Below, piece by piece: positions 8,746 through 16,862 of a DNA stretch of 64,000 nt. Numbering within the stretch: position 1 is the stretch's first letter; each line of letters starts with the position of its first letter. The notes under the pieces were generated by a model that saw only the letters and a list, made by a program, of their open reading frames with translations, had not been told where the DNA came from and ran no database searches. The stretch lies in assembly GCA_016200265.1 (NCBI GenBank), contig JACQFE010000021.1, forward strand, positions 37,317 through 101,316, written 5' to 3'. Source of the DNA: Planctomycetota bacterium. Lineage in GTDB: Bacteria; Planctomycetota; Phycisphaerae; UBA1845. The position numbers and the translations under genes are program-made.

Positions 8746-9333
8746 GTGTCGAGTCAGGGCGTACAACGTCGAAACGAAGTTCTCGAAGCTGCGGAGAGGC
8801 TCTTTTCGCTACGCGGGTTTGAGGCCACCAGCGTGCGCGATATCGCGGAGGCGTTGGAAATCCAAGCCGGCAGCCTATACACGCACATCGAGACCAAAGA
8901 GGATTTGCTCTGGGAAATTCTCGACAACGCCGCGAATCGATTCTTTGAGGCCGCTCGACCGATTGTCGCGTCCGATCTCGTCACGATCGAGAAATTAAAG
9001 CGTGCGATTGCGGCGCATGTGCAGGTCATCACAGGCAGCGCGTCAGCGGCCTCGATCTACATGACGGAGTGGCGTCATCTTTCGGAAACGCGACGTAAGG
9101 AATTCGCGGCCCGGCGCGATGAGTATGAGCAAATGTTCCGCGGCATGGTGCATGATGCAATTCGTGAGGGAATCTTCGGCGACGTGGACGAGAAGTTCGC
9201 CACGTTGATGATCCTTTCATCCGTGAATTGGATTTATCAGTGGTATCGCCCCGGCGGGCCGATGACGCCGGAGGAAATCTCGCGAAAGATCACGGACCTT
9301 TTGTTCAATGGACTGAAGAGAGCGACAGCGTGA
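8746..9333 (+). CDS. TetR/AcrR-family transcriptional regulator
   Basis: 195 aa from a GTG start preceded by TTAGGA. N-terminal helix-turn-helix is canonical: RNEVLEAAERLFSLRGFEAT, then SVRDIAEALEIQAGSLYTHI with the recognition helix, and KEDLLWEIL. The C-terminal ligand domain (residues 60-195) has the all-helical pattern of regulators of aromatic or acyl-CoA degradation (MTEWRHLSETRRKEFAARRDEYEQ). It lies 253 bp upstream of paaA on the same strand, so an effector such as phenylacetyl-CoA or another acyl-CoA is plausible but not shown. Confidence 0.9.
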   Translation: MSSQGVQRRNEVLEAAERLFSLRGFEATSVRDIAEALEIQAGSLYTHIETKEDLLWEILDNAANRFFEAARPIVASDLVTIEKLKRAIAAHVQVITGSASAASIYMTEWRHLSETRRKEFAARRDEYEQMFRGMVHDAIREGIFGDVDEKFATLMILSSVNWIYQWYRPGGPMTPEEISRKITDLLFNGLKRATA

Positions 9334-9392
9334 GTGATTGTCGATTGGTGATTGAATATTGAAGAAGCCAACTCGCCAGAAAGATGAGAGAT

Positions 9393-9493
9393 GTCATTCT
9401 GAGGTCGGTGCAGGCGACGCCCCGTCATTCTGAGTCCCGGCATTCCGGGACGAAGAATCTCGTAGCGAGATGCTTCGCTGCGCTCAGCATGAC
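9393..9493. repeat. Second copy of the GTCATTCTGAG...CTCAGCATGAC repeat
   Basis: Same outer arms and GAGATGCTTCGCT core as 644-712, with an additional GTCATTCTGAGTCCCGGCATTCCGGGACG inner hairpin. Lies in the 253-bp gap between tetR and paaA, which otherwise holds only simple repeats. Confidence 0.6.
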
Positions 9494-9520
9494 GGCGGGT
9501 GAGGATGCTCCGAGTGGGTG

Positions 9521-9540
9521 CCCCAGCCCTTGGGCTGGGG
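9521..9540. terminator. Hairpin CCCCAGCCC-TT-GGGCTGGGG before paaA
   Basis: Perfect 9-bp GC-rich stem with a 2-base loop, 47 bp upstream of paaA. No U-run follows, so it is either a weak terminator or part of the interspersed repeat material in this gap. Confidence 0.35.
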
Positions 9541-9586
9541 GACTTCATAATCTCGACATTCTCGAATCGACAATTTGGAGTGAACA

Positions 9587-10570
9587 ATGGTCATCGCAGT
9601 AGACAATGAAAAAACCGCGTCAATGTCCGACGTCGATCCTCGTCTTTCGGCCTTTGAGGCGAGAATTAATCGCGGCGAGAAAATCGAGCCTGCGGATTGG
9701 ATGCCGGATGATTATCGTCAGCAGCTCATTCGGCTCATTCACGTTCATGCGAACAGCGAAATCTGCGGCGCCTTGCCCGAGGGAAAGTGGATTCCTCACG
9801 CACCGACGTTCAAACGCAAACTCGCTCTCGTTGCGAAGGTGCAGGACGAAGTCGGTCACGGGCAATTGCTCTATCGCGCGGCGGAAACACTCGGACCATC
9901 GCGCGAGCAGATGATCGAAGACCTCATCAGCGGAAAATCCAAGTTCTCGAATGTGTTTCATTATCCCGCCGAATCGTGGGCCGATGTCGCAATCATCGCA
10001 TGGCTCATCGACGCGGCCGCGATCATCAATCAAACCATGATGGCCGAAGGATCGTATGGGCCGTATGCGCGGGCCTTGAAGCGCATCTGCTACGAAGAAG
10101 CGTTTCACATGAAGCACGGCTACGAGATGTGCGTTGTGCTCGCGGGCGGGACGAGAGTCCAGCGCGACATGTTGCAGGACGCGCTCAATCGCTGGTGGAC
10201 GCCGATCATGATGTTCCACGGGCCTTCGGACAAGGAATCGAAGCATACGACGCAGCTCGTGAAGTGGAAGGTCAAGCTCAAGACCAATGACGAGCAGCGG
10301 CAGCAATTCCTGCGGCAGTTCGTTCCCAAGATGCTCGATCTCAGATTGAAGATTCCCGACAAGAGCCTTCGCTATGACAGTGCGACCGAGACGTGGCGCT
10401 ATGACGATCCCGACTGGAACGAATTCAAGAAGGTCGTGAACAACGGCGGCCCGGTCTCGCACGAACGCGTCGAAGCCCGCCGCCTCGCCCATGTTGACGG
10501 CCTATGGGTCCGCGAGGCGCTCACAGCCCACGCGAATCGCCAGCCGATACCGATGCCGGAGAGGAATTGA
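9587..10570 (+). CDS. paaA: 1,2-phenylacetyl-CoA epoxidase catalytic subunit PaaA
   Basis: 327 aa, the normal length for PaaA. Ferritin-like di-iron fold with the two ExxH ligand pairs: DEVGH in [15 protein letters not shown] (about 88-92) and EEAFH in [13 protein letters not shown] (about 168-172). Also conserved are [16 protein letters not shown] at the N-terminus and [13 protein letters not shown]. The enzyme epoxidises phenylacetyl-CoA with O2 and electrons from PaaE. It normally sits in paaABCDE; here paaB comes after an intervening zincin gene and no paaC, paaD or paaE is in the window. Confidence 0.92.
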   Translation: MVIAVDNEKTASMSDVDPRLSAFEARINRGEKIEPADWMPDDYRQQLIRLIHVHANSEICGALPEGKWIPHAPTFKRKLALVAKVQDEVGHGQLLYRAAETLGPSREQMIEDLISGKSKFSNVFHYPAESWADVAIIAWLIDAAAIINQTMMAEGSYGPYARALKRICYEEAFHMKHGYEMCVVLAGGTRVQRDMLQDALNRWWTPIMMFHGPSDKESKHTTQLVKWKVKLKTNDEQRQQFLRQFVPKMLDLRLKIPDKSLRYDSATETWRYDDPDWNEFKKVVNNGGPVSHERVEARRLAHVDGLWVREALTAHANRQPIPMPERN

Positions 10571-10612
10571 TACGCGAGATTCCGATTTAACAAATGATTT
10601 GAGGACTTGACG

Positions 10613-11626
10613 ATGAGTGCTATGAAAGAATCCCTTCGGCGCTGGAACCCAAACCGCCTTCCAATCATTGTTTTTGGATTCATTGCCGTCATTGCGGCCA
10701 ACACATATGCCGCGCAAAGAACAGTCAATTTGAACAAGGATTGCGTGGTCAAATTCGCGACCACACCTGAAGCAAAAGAAATCCTCGTAAAGAAGGACGA
10801 TTTCGCAAATCGCCTTTGTCCTTTCGAGCGGGCAACTTTGTTAAAGAGCACAAGTCCCGTTTCGACTGAAGATTTCCTGGCATTAACTGCCGCCCAGGCC
10901 AAAGAATGGACGGATGACGAAGTCGAACGATTCACATCGTTAATTCAGACAGCCGCTTCAAAGACCGCGTGGATCACGACCTCATTTCCCAAAGACGTAT
11001 TGCTGATCAAGACCACCGGCAAAGAACAATGGGACAGCCCATACACCCGATCCAATGCGATCATATTCCCGATGTCAGTTCTTCGTCTTCCCAAAGAAAT
11101 TCTCAGCGACATTTTGGTGCACGAGCTGTTTCATGTTCTCTCTCGTCAACACCCAGAACTTCGAACGAATTTGTACTCGATCGAAGGTTTCCTTGCCTGC
11201 AATGAGATCGAGATTCCGAAATCGGCCGAACTTCCCAGAATCACGAATCCGGATGCTCCAGTGGTGAATGCATTCATGGAAGTCAAGCAGAATGGTCAAG
11301 ACAAATTGGTCGCACCTGTCCTGCTTTCGTCAATTGCGGACGCAGAGAAGGCGAGCCACGCCCCACTCATAAAACTGATCGATCTCCGGCTTCTTGAACT
11401 GGAAAAATCGGGGGACCGGGTTGTTCCGAAACTCGATGGCGGTCAAATCAAATTGCTGAAAGTGGATGAGGTCACTGACTATCTGGAAAAAACCGGCGGA
11501 AATACCGAATACATCATTCATCCCGAGGAAATCCTCGCTTCGAATTTTATCTTTGTGGCCAATGGATCGACGAATGTGGCATCGGAAAACGTTATTAAGG
11601 AACTCCGCAAGCTGCTTTCGAAATAA
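10613..11626 (+). CDS. Secreted or membrane-anchored HEXXH zincin of unknown family, inserted between paaA and paaB
   Basis: 337 aa from the ATG at 10613, 8 bp after GAGG; an in-frame TTG at 10607 is less likely. One hydrophobic segment (LPIIVFGFIAVIAANTYAA, about 16-34) serves as signal peptide or anchor. The zinc motif HELFH is in ILVHELFHVLSRQHPELR, and the later HPEEILASNF offers a Glu third ligand. I do not recognise a named peptidase family beyond the zincin signature. Its base composition is clearly more AT-rich than the flanking paa genes and lepA, which suggests insertion by transfer into a paaAB operon. Confidence 0.75.
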   Translation: MSAMKESLRRWNPNRLPIIVFGFIAVIAANTYAAQRTVNLNKDCVVKFATTPEAKEILVKKDDFANRLCPFERATLLKSTSPVSTEDFLALTAAQAKEWTDDEVERFTSLIQTAASKTAWITTSFPKDVLLIKTTGKEQWDSPYTRSNAIIFPMSVLRLPKEILSDILVHELFHVLSRQHPELRTNLYSIEGFLACNEIEIPKSAELPRITNPDAPVVNAFMEVKQNGQDKLVAPVLLSSIADAEKASHAPLIKLIDLRLLELEKSGDRVVPKLDGGQIKLLKVDEVTDYLEKTGGNTEYIIHPEEILASNFIFVANGSTNVASENVIKELRKLLSK

Positions 11627-11660
11627 ATATGTTGGAACGGGTTCCAATCGATAGTCAATC

Positions 11661-11999
11661 ATGACCGACACGCAATGGCCCATCTTTGAAGTCTTTCACC
11701 AGCAGGCGCGGGGGGAGCCGCACGTACACGTGGGGTCGATTCATGCGCCGGACGCGGAGATGGCGATCATTTTGGCCAAGGAGCAATATTGCCGCCGACA
11801 GGCGTGCGTAAACATTTGGGTCGTGCCCGCGAGCGCCATCACCGCGACGCTGTACACCGACGACGACATCTTCGAACGCGCCACCGACAAAAGCTATCGC
11901 GAATCGTGGGGCTACAAAACGCCGAAGCATGTGGCCATGCCGCACGGGGACTCGCCGGCGCAAGTTGCCGAGAGCGATTCCGAGGTCAAACACATGTAA
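11661..11999 (+). CDS. paaB: 1,2-phenylacetyl-CoA epoxidase subunit PaaB
   Basis: 112 aa. Matches PaaB: WPIFEVFHQQARGEPHVHVGSIHAPDAEMAIILAKEQYCRR near the start and VNIWVVPASAI in the middle, followed by the DDDIFERATDKSYRE segment. PaaB bridges PaaA-PaaC heterodimers in the epoxidase; without a local paaC the complex would need a subunit encoded elsewhere. Start ATG at 11661 has no strong ribosome-binding site. The tail after about residue 95 is variable. Confidence 0.88.
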   Translation: MTDTQWPIFEVFHQQARGEPHVHVGSIHAPDAEMAIILAKEQYCRRQACVNIWVVPASAITATLYTDDDIFERATDKSYRESWGYKTPKHVAMPHGDSPAQVAESDSEVKHM

Positions 12000-12011
12000 G
12001 CACCAATGCAG

Positions 12012-12175
12012 CGAGCTTCTGTTTTGACGTTTTGATTTGTTGACGTTTTGACGTTTTCCGCAATCGACAATCTTCAATCTTCAATCTACAATCATCTTTC
12101 GCTCCCTGACGGTCGCGGCTCGGCAAAATTTCCGGTAGAAGCCCGAAACCCCCTATGGTCCCCCTTGGTAAGGGG
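12012..12175. repeat. Simple-repeat block between paaB and lepA
   Basis: Contains TTTGACGTTTTGA/TTGACGTTTTGACGTTTTC units, CAATCTTCAATCTTCAATCTACAATC, and a CCCCCTTGGTAAGGGGG stem. These are the same words found inside the ASPIC gene at 3870-4130. No gene is visible in 12000-12260. Confidence 0.55.
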
Positions 12176-12260
12176 GACGGCCCGCGCGAACTGAAGTTCG
12201 CGGATCGCGAGGCGATCGGGTGTCGTGACCCGCGGCTCGCGGGCGAAAAGCCCTTGAAAA

Positions 12261-14060
12261 ATGACTGATCTACGACTCATTCGCAACTTCAGCATCGTCG
12301 CTCACATCGACCACGGTAAAAGTACGCTCGCGGATCGCATCCTCGAATCCACGGGCGTGGTCGCCAGGCGCGACATGCGCGAACAGTTCCTCGACGACAT
12401 GGACCTCGAACGCGAGATGGGCATCACCATCAAGGCCAACCGCTGCACGTGCCCGTACACGTACAAGGGCGAAACGTACATGCTCAACCTGATCGACACG
12501 CCCGGCCACGTGGATTTTCACTACGAGGTCTCGCGAGCGCTCGCGGCCTGTGAAGGCGTGCTCGTTCTCGTCGATGCCACGCAAGGCGTGCAAGCCCAGA
12601 CCGTCGCCAATGCCTACGCGGCCCTCGAAGTGGGCTGCGACATGATCCTGGTCATCAACAAGATCGATCTTCCTGCCGCGAGGCCTGAGGACATCGCGCT
12701 CGAGGCCGAGCAGGTGCTGGGCCTGGATTCATCCGGCGCGATTTTCACCAGCGGCAAAACGGGCTTGGGGCTGGACGAACTTTTTGCGGCGATCATTGAG
12801 AAGATCAGGCCTCCCGCGGGCGATCCCGATGGCAAGCTGAAGGCATTGATTTACGACGCCAAGCCCGACGTTCATCGCGGCGTCATTTGCCACACGCGCG
12901 TGTACGACGGCAGCTTCAAGCGCGGTGACAAGATCGAGCTCATGGCCGCCGGACGCGACTACATCATCACCGAGGTCGGTAAATGTCGCCCCAAGCCGAC
13001 CGCAGCGGAAGTGCTCGGCGCGGGCGAAGTCGGTTACTTTCTTGCGGGGATCAAAACCATCGCCGACGTGAGCATCGGCGATACGGTGACGCTTTCGAGC
13101 GATCCCACGGATCAGCGAATGCCCGGCTATCAACCGCCGCAACAGATGGTCTTCTGCGATTTTTATCCCGGCATCGGCACGACGACGGACCAACTTCGCG
13201 AGGCCATGGAAAAACTGTGGCTCAACGACAGCTCGTTCACGTATTCGACCGTCGGCTCGGACGCGCTGGGAATCGGCTTTCGCTGCGGATTCCTCGGCCT
13301 GCTGCACATGCGCATTATTCAGGAGCGACTCGAACGCGAGGGTAATGTGAGTGTCGTGCAGACGGCCCCCACCGTTACCTATGAAATTCTGCTCACGGAT
13401 GGAGCCACTCAAAAGATCGAATCGCCCAGTGAGCTGCCGGATATTTCCGGAGTTGAAGAAATTCGCGAGCCGTTCGTCACCGCACAAATGATCGTGCCCG
13501 CCGACTCGGTGGGACAGATCATGCAGCTCAGCATGGAGCGTCGCGGCCGGCAGGTCAAGACGGAGTATCTCTCGTCGACACGCGTGATGATGACGTATGA
13601 TTTTCCGCTGGCCGAAATCCTGTACGACTTCTACGACAAGCTCAAGAGCTGCACCAAGGGCTACGGGACGGCGGATTACCACCTCAAGAATTATGAAGTC
13701 GGCGACATGGTGAAGATGGATATCCTCGTCAACGGCATGCCTGTTGATGCACTCTCAGTGATCGTGCATCGCGACAAGGCAGCATACCGTGGCCGACGCC
13801 TGCTCGAACGCTTGAAAAAAGAAATCGACCGCCATCAATTCGAAATCCCACTCCAGGCGGCCGTCGGTGGTAAAATCATCGCTCGCGAAACGATCAAGGC
13901 CTTCCGCAAAGACGTTACCGCGAAGTGCTACGGCGGCGACATTACCCGCAAGCGCAAACTCCTCGAGAAGCAAAAAGAGGGTAAGAAGCGCATGCGCACC
14001 GTCGGCAACGTCTCGATCCCACAGGAGGCGTTCATGTCAATCCTCGATCCGGAGGATTGA
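12261..14060 (+). CDS. lepA: Elongation factor 4 (LepA), ribosomal back-translocase GTPase
   Basis: 599 aa, the usual length. G1 AHIDHGKST at about 13-21, G2 region MGITIKA, G3 DTPGH at about 79-83, G4 NKID at about 133-136. LepA-specific features follow: DAKPDVHRGVICHTRVYDG, the DSSFTYSTVGSDALGIGFRCGFLGLLHMRI block, and the C-terminal domain with RRRLLERLKKEIDRHQFEIPLQAAVGGKIIARETI-type sequence and KQKEGKKRMR. No Shine-Dalgarno sequence is evident before the ATG. Ends at a strong bidirectional terminator. Confidence 0.97.
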   Translation: MTDLRLIRNFSIVAHIDHGKSTLADRILESTGVVARRDMREQFLDDMDLEREMGITIKANRCTCPYTYKGETYMLNLIDTPGHVDFHYEVSRALAACEGVLVLVDATQGVQAQTVANAYAALEVGCDMILVINKIDLPAARPEDIALEAEQVLGLDSSGAIFTSGKTGLGLDELFAAIIEKIRPPAGDPDGKLKALIYDAKPDVHRGVICHTRVYDGSFKRGDKIELMAAGRDYIITEVGKCRPKPTAAEVLGAGEVGYFLAGIKTIADVSIGDTVTLSSDPTDQRMPGYQPPQQMVFCDFYPGIGTTTDQLREAMEKLWLNDSSFTYSTVGSDALGIGFRCGFLGLLHMRIIQERLEREGNVSVVQTAPTVTYEILLTDGATQKIESPSELPDISGVEEIREPFVTAQMIVPADSVGQIMQLSMERRGRQVKTEYLSSTRVMMTYDFPLAEILYDFYDKLKSCTKGYGTADYHLKNYEVGDMVKMDILVNGMPVDALSVIVHRDKAAYRGRRLLERLKKEIDRHQFEIPLQAAVGGKIIARETIKAFRKDVTAKCYGGDITRKRKLLEKQKEGKKRMRTVGNVSIPQEAFMSILDPED

Positions 14061-14061
14061 A

Positions 14062-14089
14062 AAGTCCCGCAGGTACCCTTGCGGGACTT
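14062..14089. terminator. Bidirectional intrinsic terminator after lepA
   Basis: AAGTCCCGCA, 8-base loop, TGCGGGACTT: a perfect 10-bp stem starting one base after the lepA stop and ending 16 bp before the stop of the convergent tail-fibre-like gene. It can serve both. Confidence 0.75.
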
Positions 14090-14105
14090 CATGTGGATCG
14101 CCGCT

Positions 14106-16058
14106 TCATTTGCCATCCGCATCCGCCGCCTCTCTGGTCCCACTTGTCGTTGCAGGTGCTGACGATTGACCGGCATCCTTGGAATGCGTTCGGTAATGGG
14201 TGGCCATGTTCTCCGGCTTGCCGTATAGCTCGGGGTGCTGGTACTTGCCGCGTTCGTCGGCGGGCTTGAGAGTTTCGACGGGCGCGCCGTGCCGCCGCAG
14301 ATACAAATCGTTGCGTACGCCTGACACTTGCCAGCAGACTTTGCCGCCTGGCGTTCCCCCGGCAATCTGGAAGCGGTTGTCCGCGACTTCGGCCGCAATG
14401 TGTAGATTAGGCATGGGTGTGCCAATGGCGGTGAGCGAATAGGTGAAATCCTTGTTAATGTCCTCGAAGTAGTCAGGCAGGTTCACTTCGGCCTGGCCAT
14501 CGGCGTCGAGTCGAATCGTGCCGCGATAGACGTTGAGCGGCTCCGGACCTTCCGTGCAATAATGGGTCAAGTATTTGTTTTCCGGGTCGTGCGGGTGATC
14601 AATGCGAAATTGCTTAGTTCCAGAGACGTGGAACTCACCGACCACGTCAACATCCCCGACAAATTGCCCTGCAACGTTGGGAAAGACGCCGTTGGACGTT
14701 GTCGCGTATAGGCCAATGCGAAGGCCTTCAGCCGTCACGCCGGTGCCTTGGGTCGAGTGGCCCGAAACGCCAATTGCATTCACTCCGGCATCGGCTTGCC
14801 CGTACACGCCGATGCCGCTGTCCGCTGCCAAGCTAATTCCAGCGGTAGCCCCATAGCCTCCCGTCGCGCTCGTCCCGACGACGCCGTTGCCGTTGGCCGC
14901 ATCGCCGCGAACCGCCTGAAAGCCCGACCCGTTGGTGACCACATTGAGTTGGGTTGCGGCATTGGGCGTGGCTGTACCGATGCCGACGATTCCAGAGGCA
15001 TTGAGGACCAATCGCGTGGCGCCGCCCGCGGTCACGTCGGCAATCTGAAACAGCCCCTGCTGTGCCGAACCGATCAGAAAACTCCTTCCCGTTCCTGGGG
15101 TGGTATTGAGTAACTCAAGGCTTCCCGACGCTGCCCCGAAGTTGTTGGGACCTGCCACGGTCAGTGTGTTGCCCGGAGAACCAGTTCCGATGCCGACGTT
15201 GCCGCCGGGAGTGATCGTCATACGTGTCGCCGCGACCGTCATGAACGCAAGCGAATCGTTGCCGCCGAGCGACCCGAAACGACATTCACCCGGGGTAAGA
15301 TAGGTGGCCAGCGAGCGGCTTCCATCAGTGTGCAGGAAGCCGAAGGCACTCGGCGGGGTTTGGAGCGTCAACGGAAACGCGGGCGTCGCTGTTCCGATTC
15401 CGACGTAGCCGGCAGGAGTGATTGTCATACGCGTTAGGGCGAAGGTCATGAACTCTAGCGAGTCGTTGCCGCCGAGCGATCCGAAACGACACTCACCCGG
15501 AGTTAGATAGGTGGCCAGAGAGCGGTTTCCATCAGTGTGTAGGAAGCCGAATGCGCTCGGCGGGGTTTGGAGCGTCAACGGAAACGCGGGCGTCGTTGTT
15601 CCGATTCCGACGTTGCCCGCGTTGGTATTGAAGATATTCGAGCCGGACGTTTGCCAAGGCCCTGATCCCACGGGTCCACCCAGGGCGAAGAGCGCATTGG
15701 GAGTTGCAGTCAATTCCTGGCGGGGGGTAAGAGGTGTATATGCTCCCGTGCTGGCTCCGTTGCGGACGCGAACTTCAAGGAAGCGCTGGTTTCCATCGAA
15801 TACATTGCCGAAATCGAGGGTCGTGGTAATGAGTCCGTTCTCAACCAGAACGTCGTTCTTCGGCACCATATTGCCCAGTTGGGCGCCGCCTGACCCGAGG
15901 TCATAGAGGCGAAACTCAAAGTCATACACGCCATTCGCGGGCACGCCGCTGATTTTGAGCTGACCCTGGTACGTGAAGGCTGTGCCCAAGGGGGCGGCCA
16001 CGACATCGTACCCCGTGACAAGCACAATCAATGAACAGACGGCGAATCGAGCGGCCAT
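14106..16058 (-). CDS. Secreted tail-fibre-like repeat protein
   Basis: 650 aa with a signal peptide (FAVCSLIVLVTGYDVVAAP, about 5-23). Residues 25-120 form a domain common in planctomycete exported proteins (AFTYQGQLKISGVPANGVYDFEFRLYD). Then come several copies of NVGIGTTTPAFPLTL/VGIGTATP, the short beta-repeat typical of phage tail fibres and S74-peptidase-type trimeric fibres, but no S74 catalytic dyad region is visible. Two adjacent 69-residue units, each containing SAFGFLHTDG and TYLTPGECRFGSLGG, are a recent tandem duplication. The C-terminal 150 residues hold a conserved beta domain (KYLTHYCTEGPEPLNVYRG; DFTYSLTAIG). AGGAGA lies 6 bp before the ATG. Likely a surface or extracellular fibre. 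Confidence 0.8.
   Translation of the reverse strand: MAARFAVCSLIVLVTGYDVVAAPLGTAFTYQGQLKISGVPANGVYDFEFRLYDLGSGGAQLGNMVPKNDVLVENGLITTTLDFGNVFDGNQRFLEVRVRNGASTGAYTPLTPRQELTATPNALFALGGPVGSGPWQTSGSNIFNTNAGNVGIGTTTPAFPLTLQTPPSAFGFLHTDGNRSLATYLTPGECRFGSLGGNDSLEFMTFALTRMTITPAGYVGIGTATPAFPLTLQTPPSAFGFLHTDGSRSLATYLTPGECRFGSLGGNDSLAFMTVAATRMTITPGGNVGIGTGSPGNTLTVAGPNNFGAASGSLELLNTTPGTGRSFLIGSAQQGLFQIADVTAGGATRLVLNASGIVGIGTATPNAATQLNVVTNGSGFQAVRGDAANGNGVVGTSATGGYGATAGISLAADSGIGVYGQADAGVNAIGVSGHSTQGTGVTAEGLRIGLYATTSNGVFPNVAGQFVGDVDVVGEFHVSGTKQFRIDHPHDPENKYLTHYCTEGPEPLNVYRGTIRLDADGQAEVNLPDYFEDINKDFTYSLTAIGTPMPNLHIAAEVADNRFQIAGGTPGGKVCWQVSGVRNDLYLRRHGAPVETLKPADERGKYQHPELYGKPENMATHYRTHSKDAGQSSAPATTSGTREAADADGK
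15208..15621. repeat. Tandem 207-bp in-frame duplication in the fibre gene
   Basis: Two adjacent copies offset by exactly 207 bp (for example ACGTGTCGCC at 15222 and ACGCGTTAGG at 15429). They differ at scattered positions, mostly third-codon changes, so the duplication is not brand new but still recognisable at DNA level. Confidence 0.8.
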
Positions 16059-16255
16059 GTTTTCTCTCCTCTCAAACTCATGGATGATAATAATTTCGGG
16101 TCCATTCTACAATAATAATCTAATTGTTAGCCGAAAATCGCGGTCCCATTTCTCTCGCTTATCGGACACGGTTGCTCGGAAAACTGTTTGCCCCGGCGCG
16201 TCGGTCTGGAGGCAACAACAATTAAGTTTGAAGTCTCTTCGGAGTGCATTGAATC
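16059..16255. promoter_or_regulatory. AT-rich upstream region of the fibre gene
   Basis: Read on the minus strand, it contains TAGAAT preceded by an AT-rich tract about 60 bp before the fibre-gene ATG, and AGGAGA just upstream of the start. A sigma70-type promoter is plausible; the -35 element is not convincing. No coding signal seen here. Confidence 0.35.
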
Positions 16256-16462
16256 GGTTCCCCGATAACGGAGGATCGGCGCTCCGTCGGTGAGTTGCAA
16301 TTGAATGCCCAAGCAGTTCGCGCCAATGAGGAATACGAAGCGTTTTTGAAACGGCATCTTGGCAATGTCATCGAGCCAAAGTTTCGTTATCATCCTTCCG
16401 TCGAATTGGAGAACAAGCCAAAAGCTGACAACGGCGAGCAATCGGGGCTATTTGCAGCCTAG
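16256..16462 (+). pseudogene. Gene remnant of unknown family without a start
   Basis: About 68 open codons end at the TAG at 16460. The text (QAVRANEEYEAFLKRHLGNV ... FRYHPSVELENK) has a protein-like composition, but the frame is preceded by a stop and lacks a good start codon. It may be the tail of a lost gene. Family unknown. Confidence 0.3.
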
Positions 16463-16501
16463 CTATCCAGGGTAATTCAAGCGGGCTACCTCCCCAGTGT
16501 T

Positions 16502-16690
16502 TTGCGTTGGATTCCCCGGATCCCGCTCGTGGGGTTTACAGCGTTGCCGAGCCTGAGTATCGCGGCGCGTATCGTTCGTGCGTCTCGTCGAACCGCCCCG
16601 GGACTCCGCCGGAAATGTCGCTACAATCTCAATGGGAAAGTATCCGGCATTTGCCCGGAGTGCGGCACTATGGTTAGTAGCTTAAGTTAG
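16502..16690 (+). pseudogene. Degenerate planctomycete zinc-ribbon (CxYNLxGxxSGxCPECG) fragment
   Basis: 62 codons. KCRYNLNGKVSGICPECGT at residues 39-57 matches the widespread planctomycete motif CxxCGYNLxGxVSGxCPECG, but the first Cys of the first pair is replaced, leaving three of four ligands. Such motifs normally sit beside transmembrane segments in larger proteins; here only one weak hydrophobic stretch precedes it. Most likely a relic. The rest of 16691-16862 shows no gene. Confidence 0.4.
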
Positions 16691-16862
16691 GAAGACACGC
16701 CTTAATGTCCATGGCCCCCTTGCATCGGGATTGGAGCGACTCGGAAAAGAGTCGCCGCGCGCGAAAAGAATCGGCCGACTCCGGCGCGGGCAACGATGCC
16801 CTTCGAACAGGCGTCGGGACGCGAATCACCGAGAGTATTTATCCACGTGAGCGGTTGCAATC

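Noticed and set aside
9620..10492. Minus-strand open frame of 290 codons
   Set aside because: Fully antisense to paaA, whose family identity is certain.
16127..16441. Minus-strand 104-codon open frame with a hydrophobic start
   Set aside because: No ribosome-binding site, and the plus strand of the same stretch reads as a better protein remnant.
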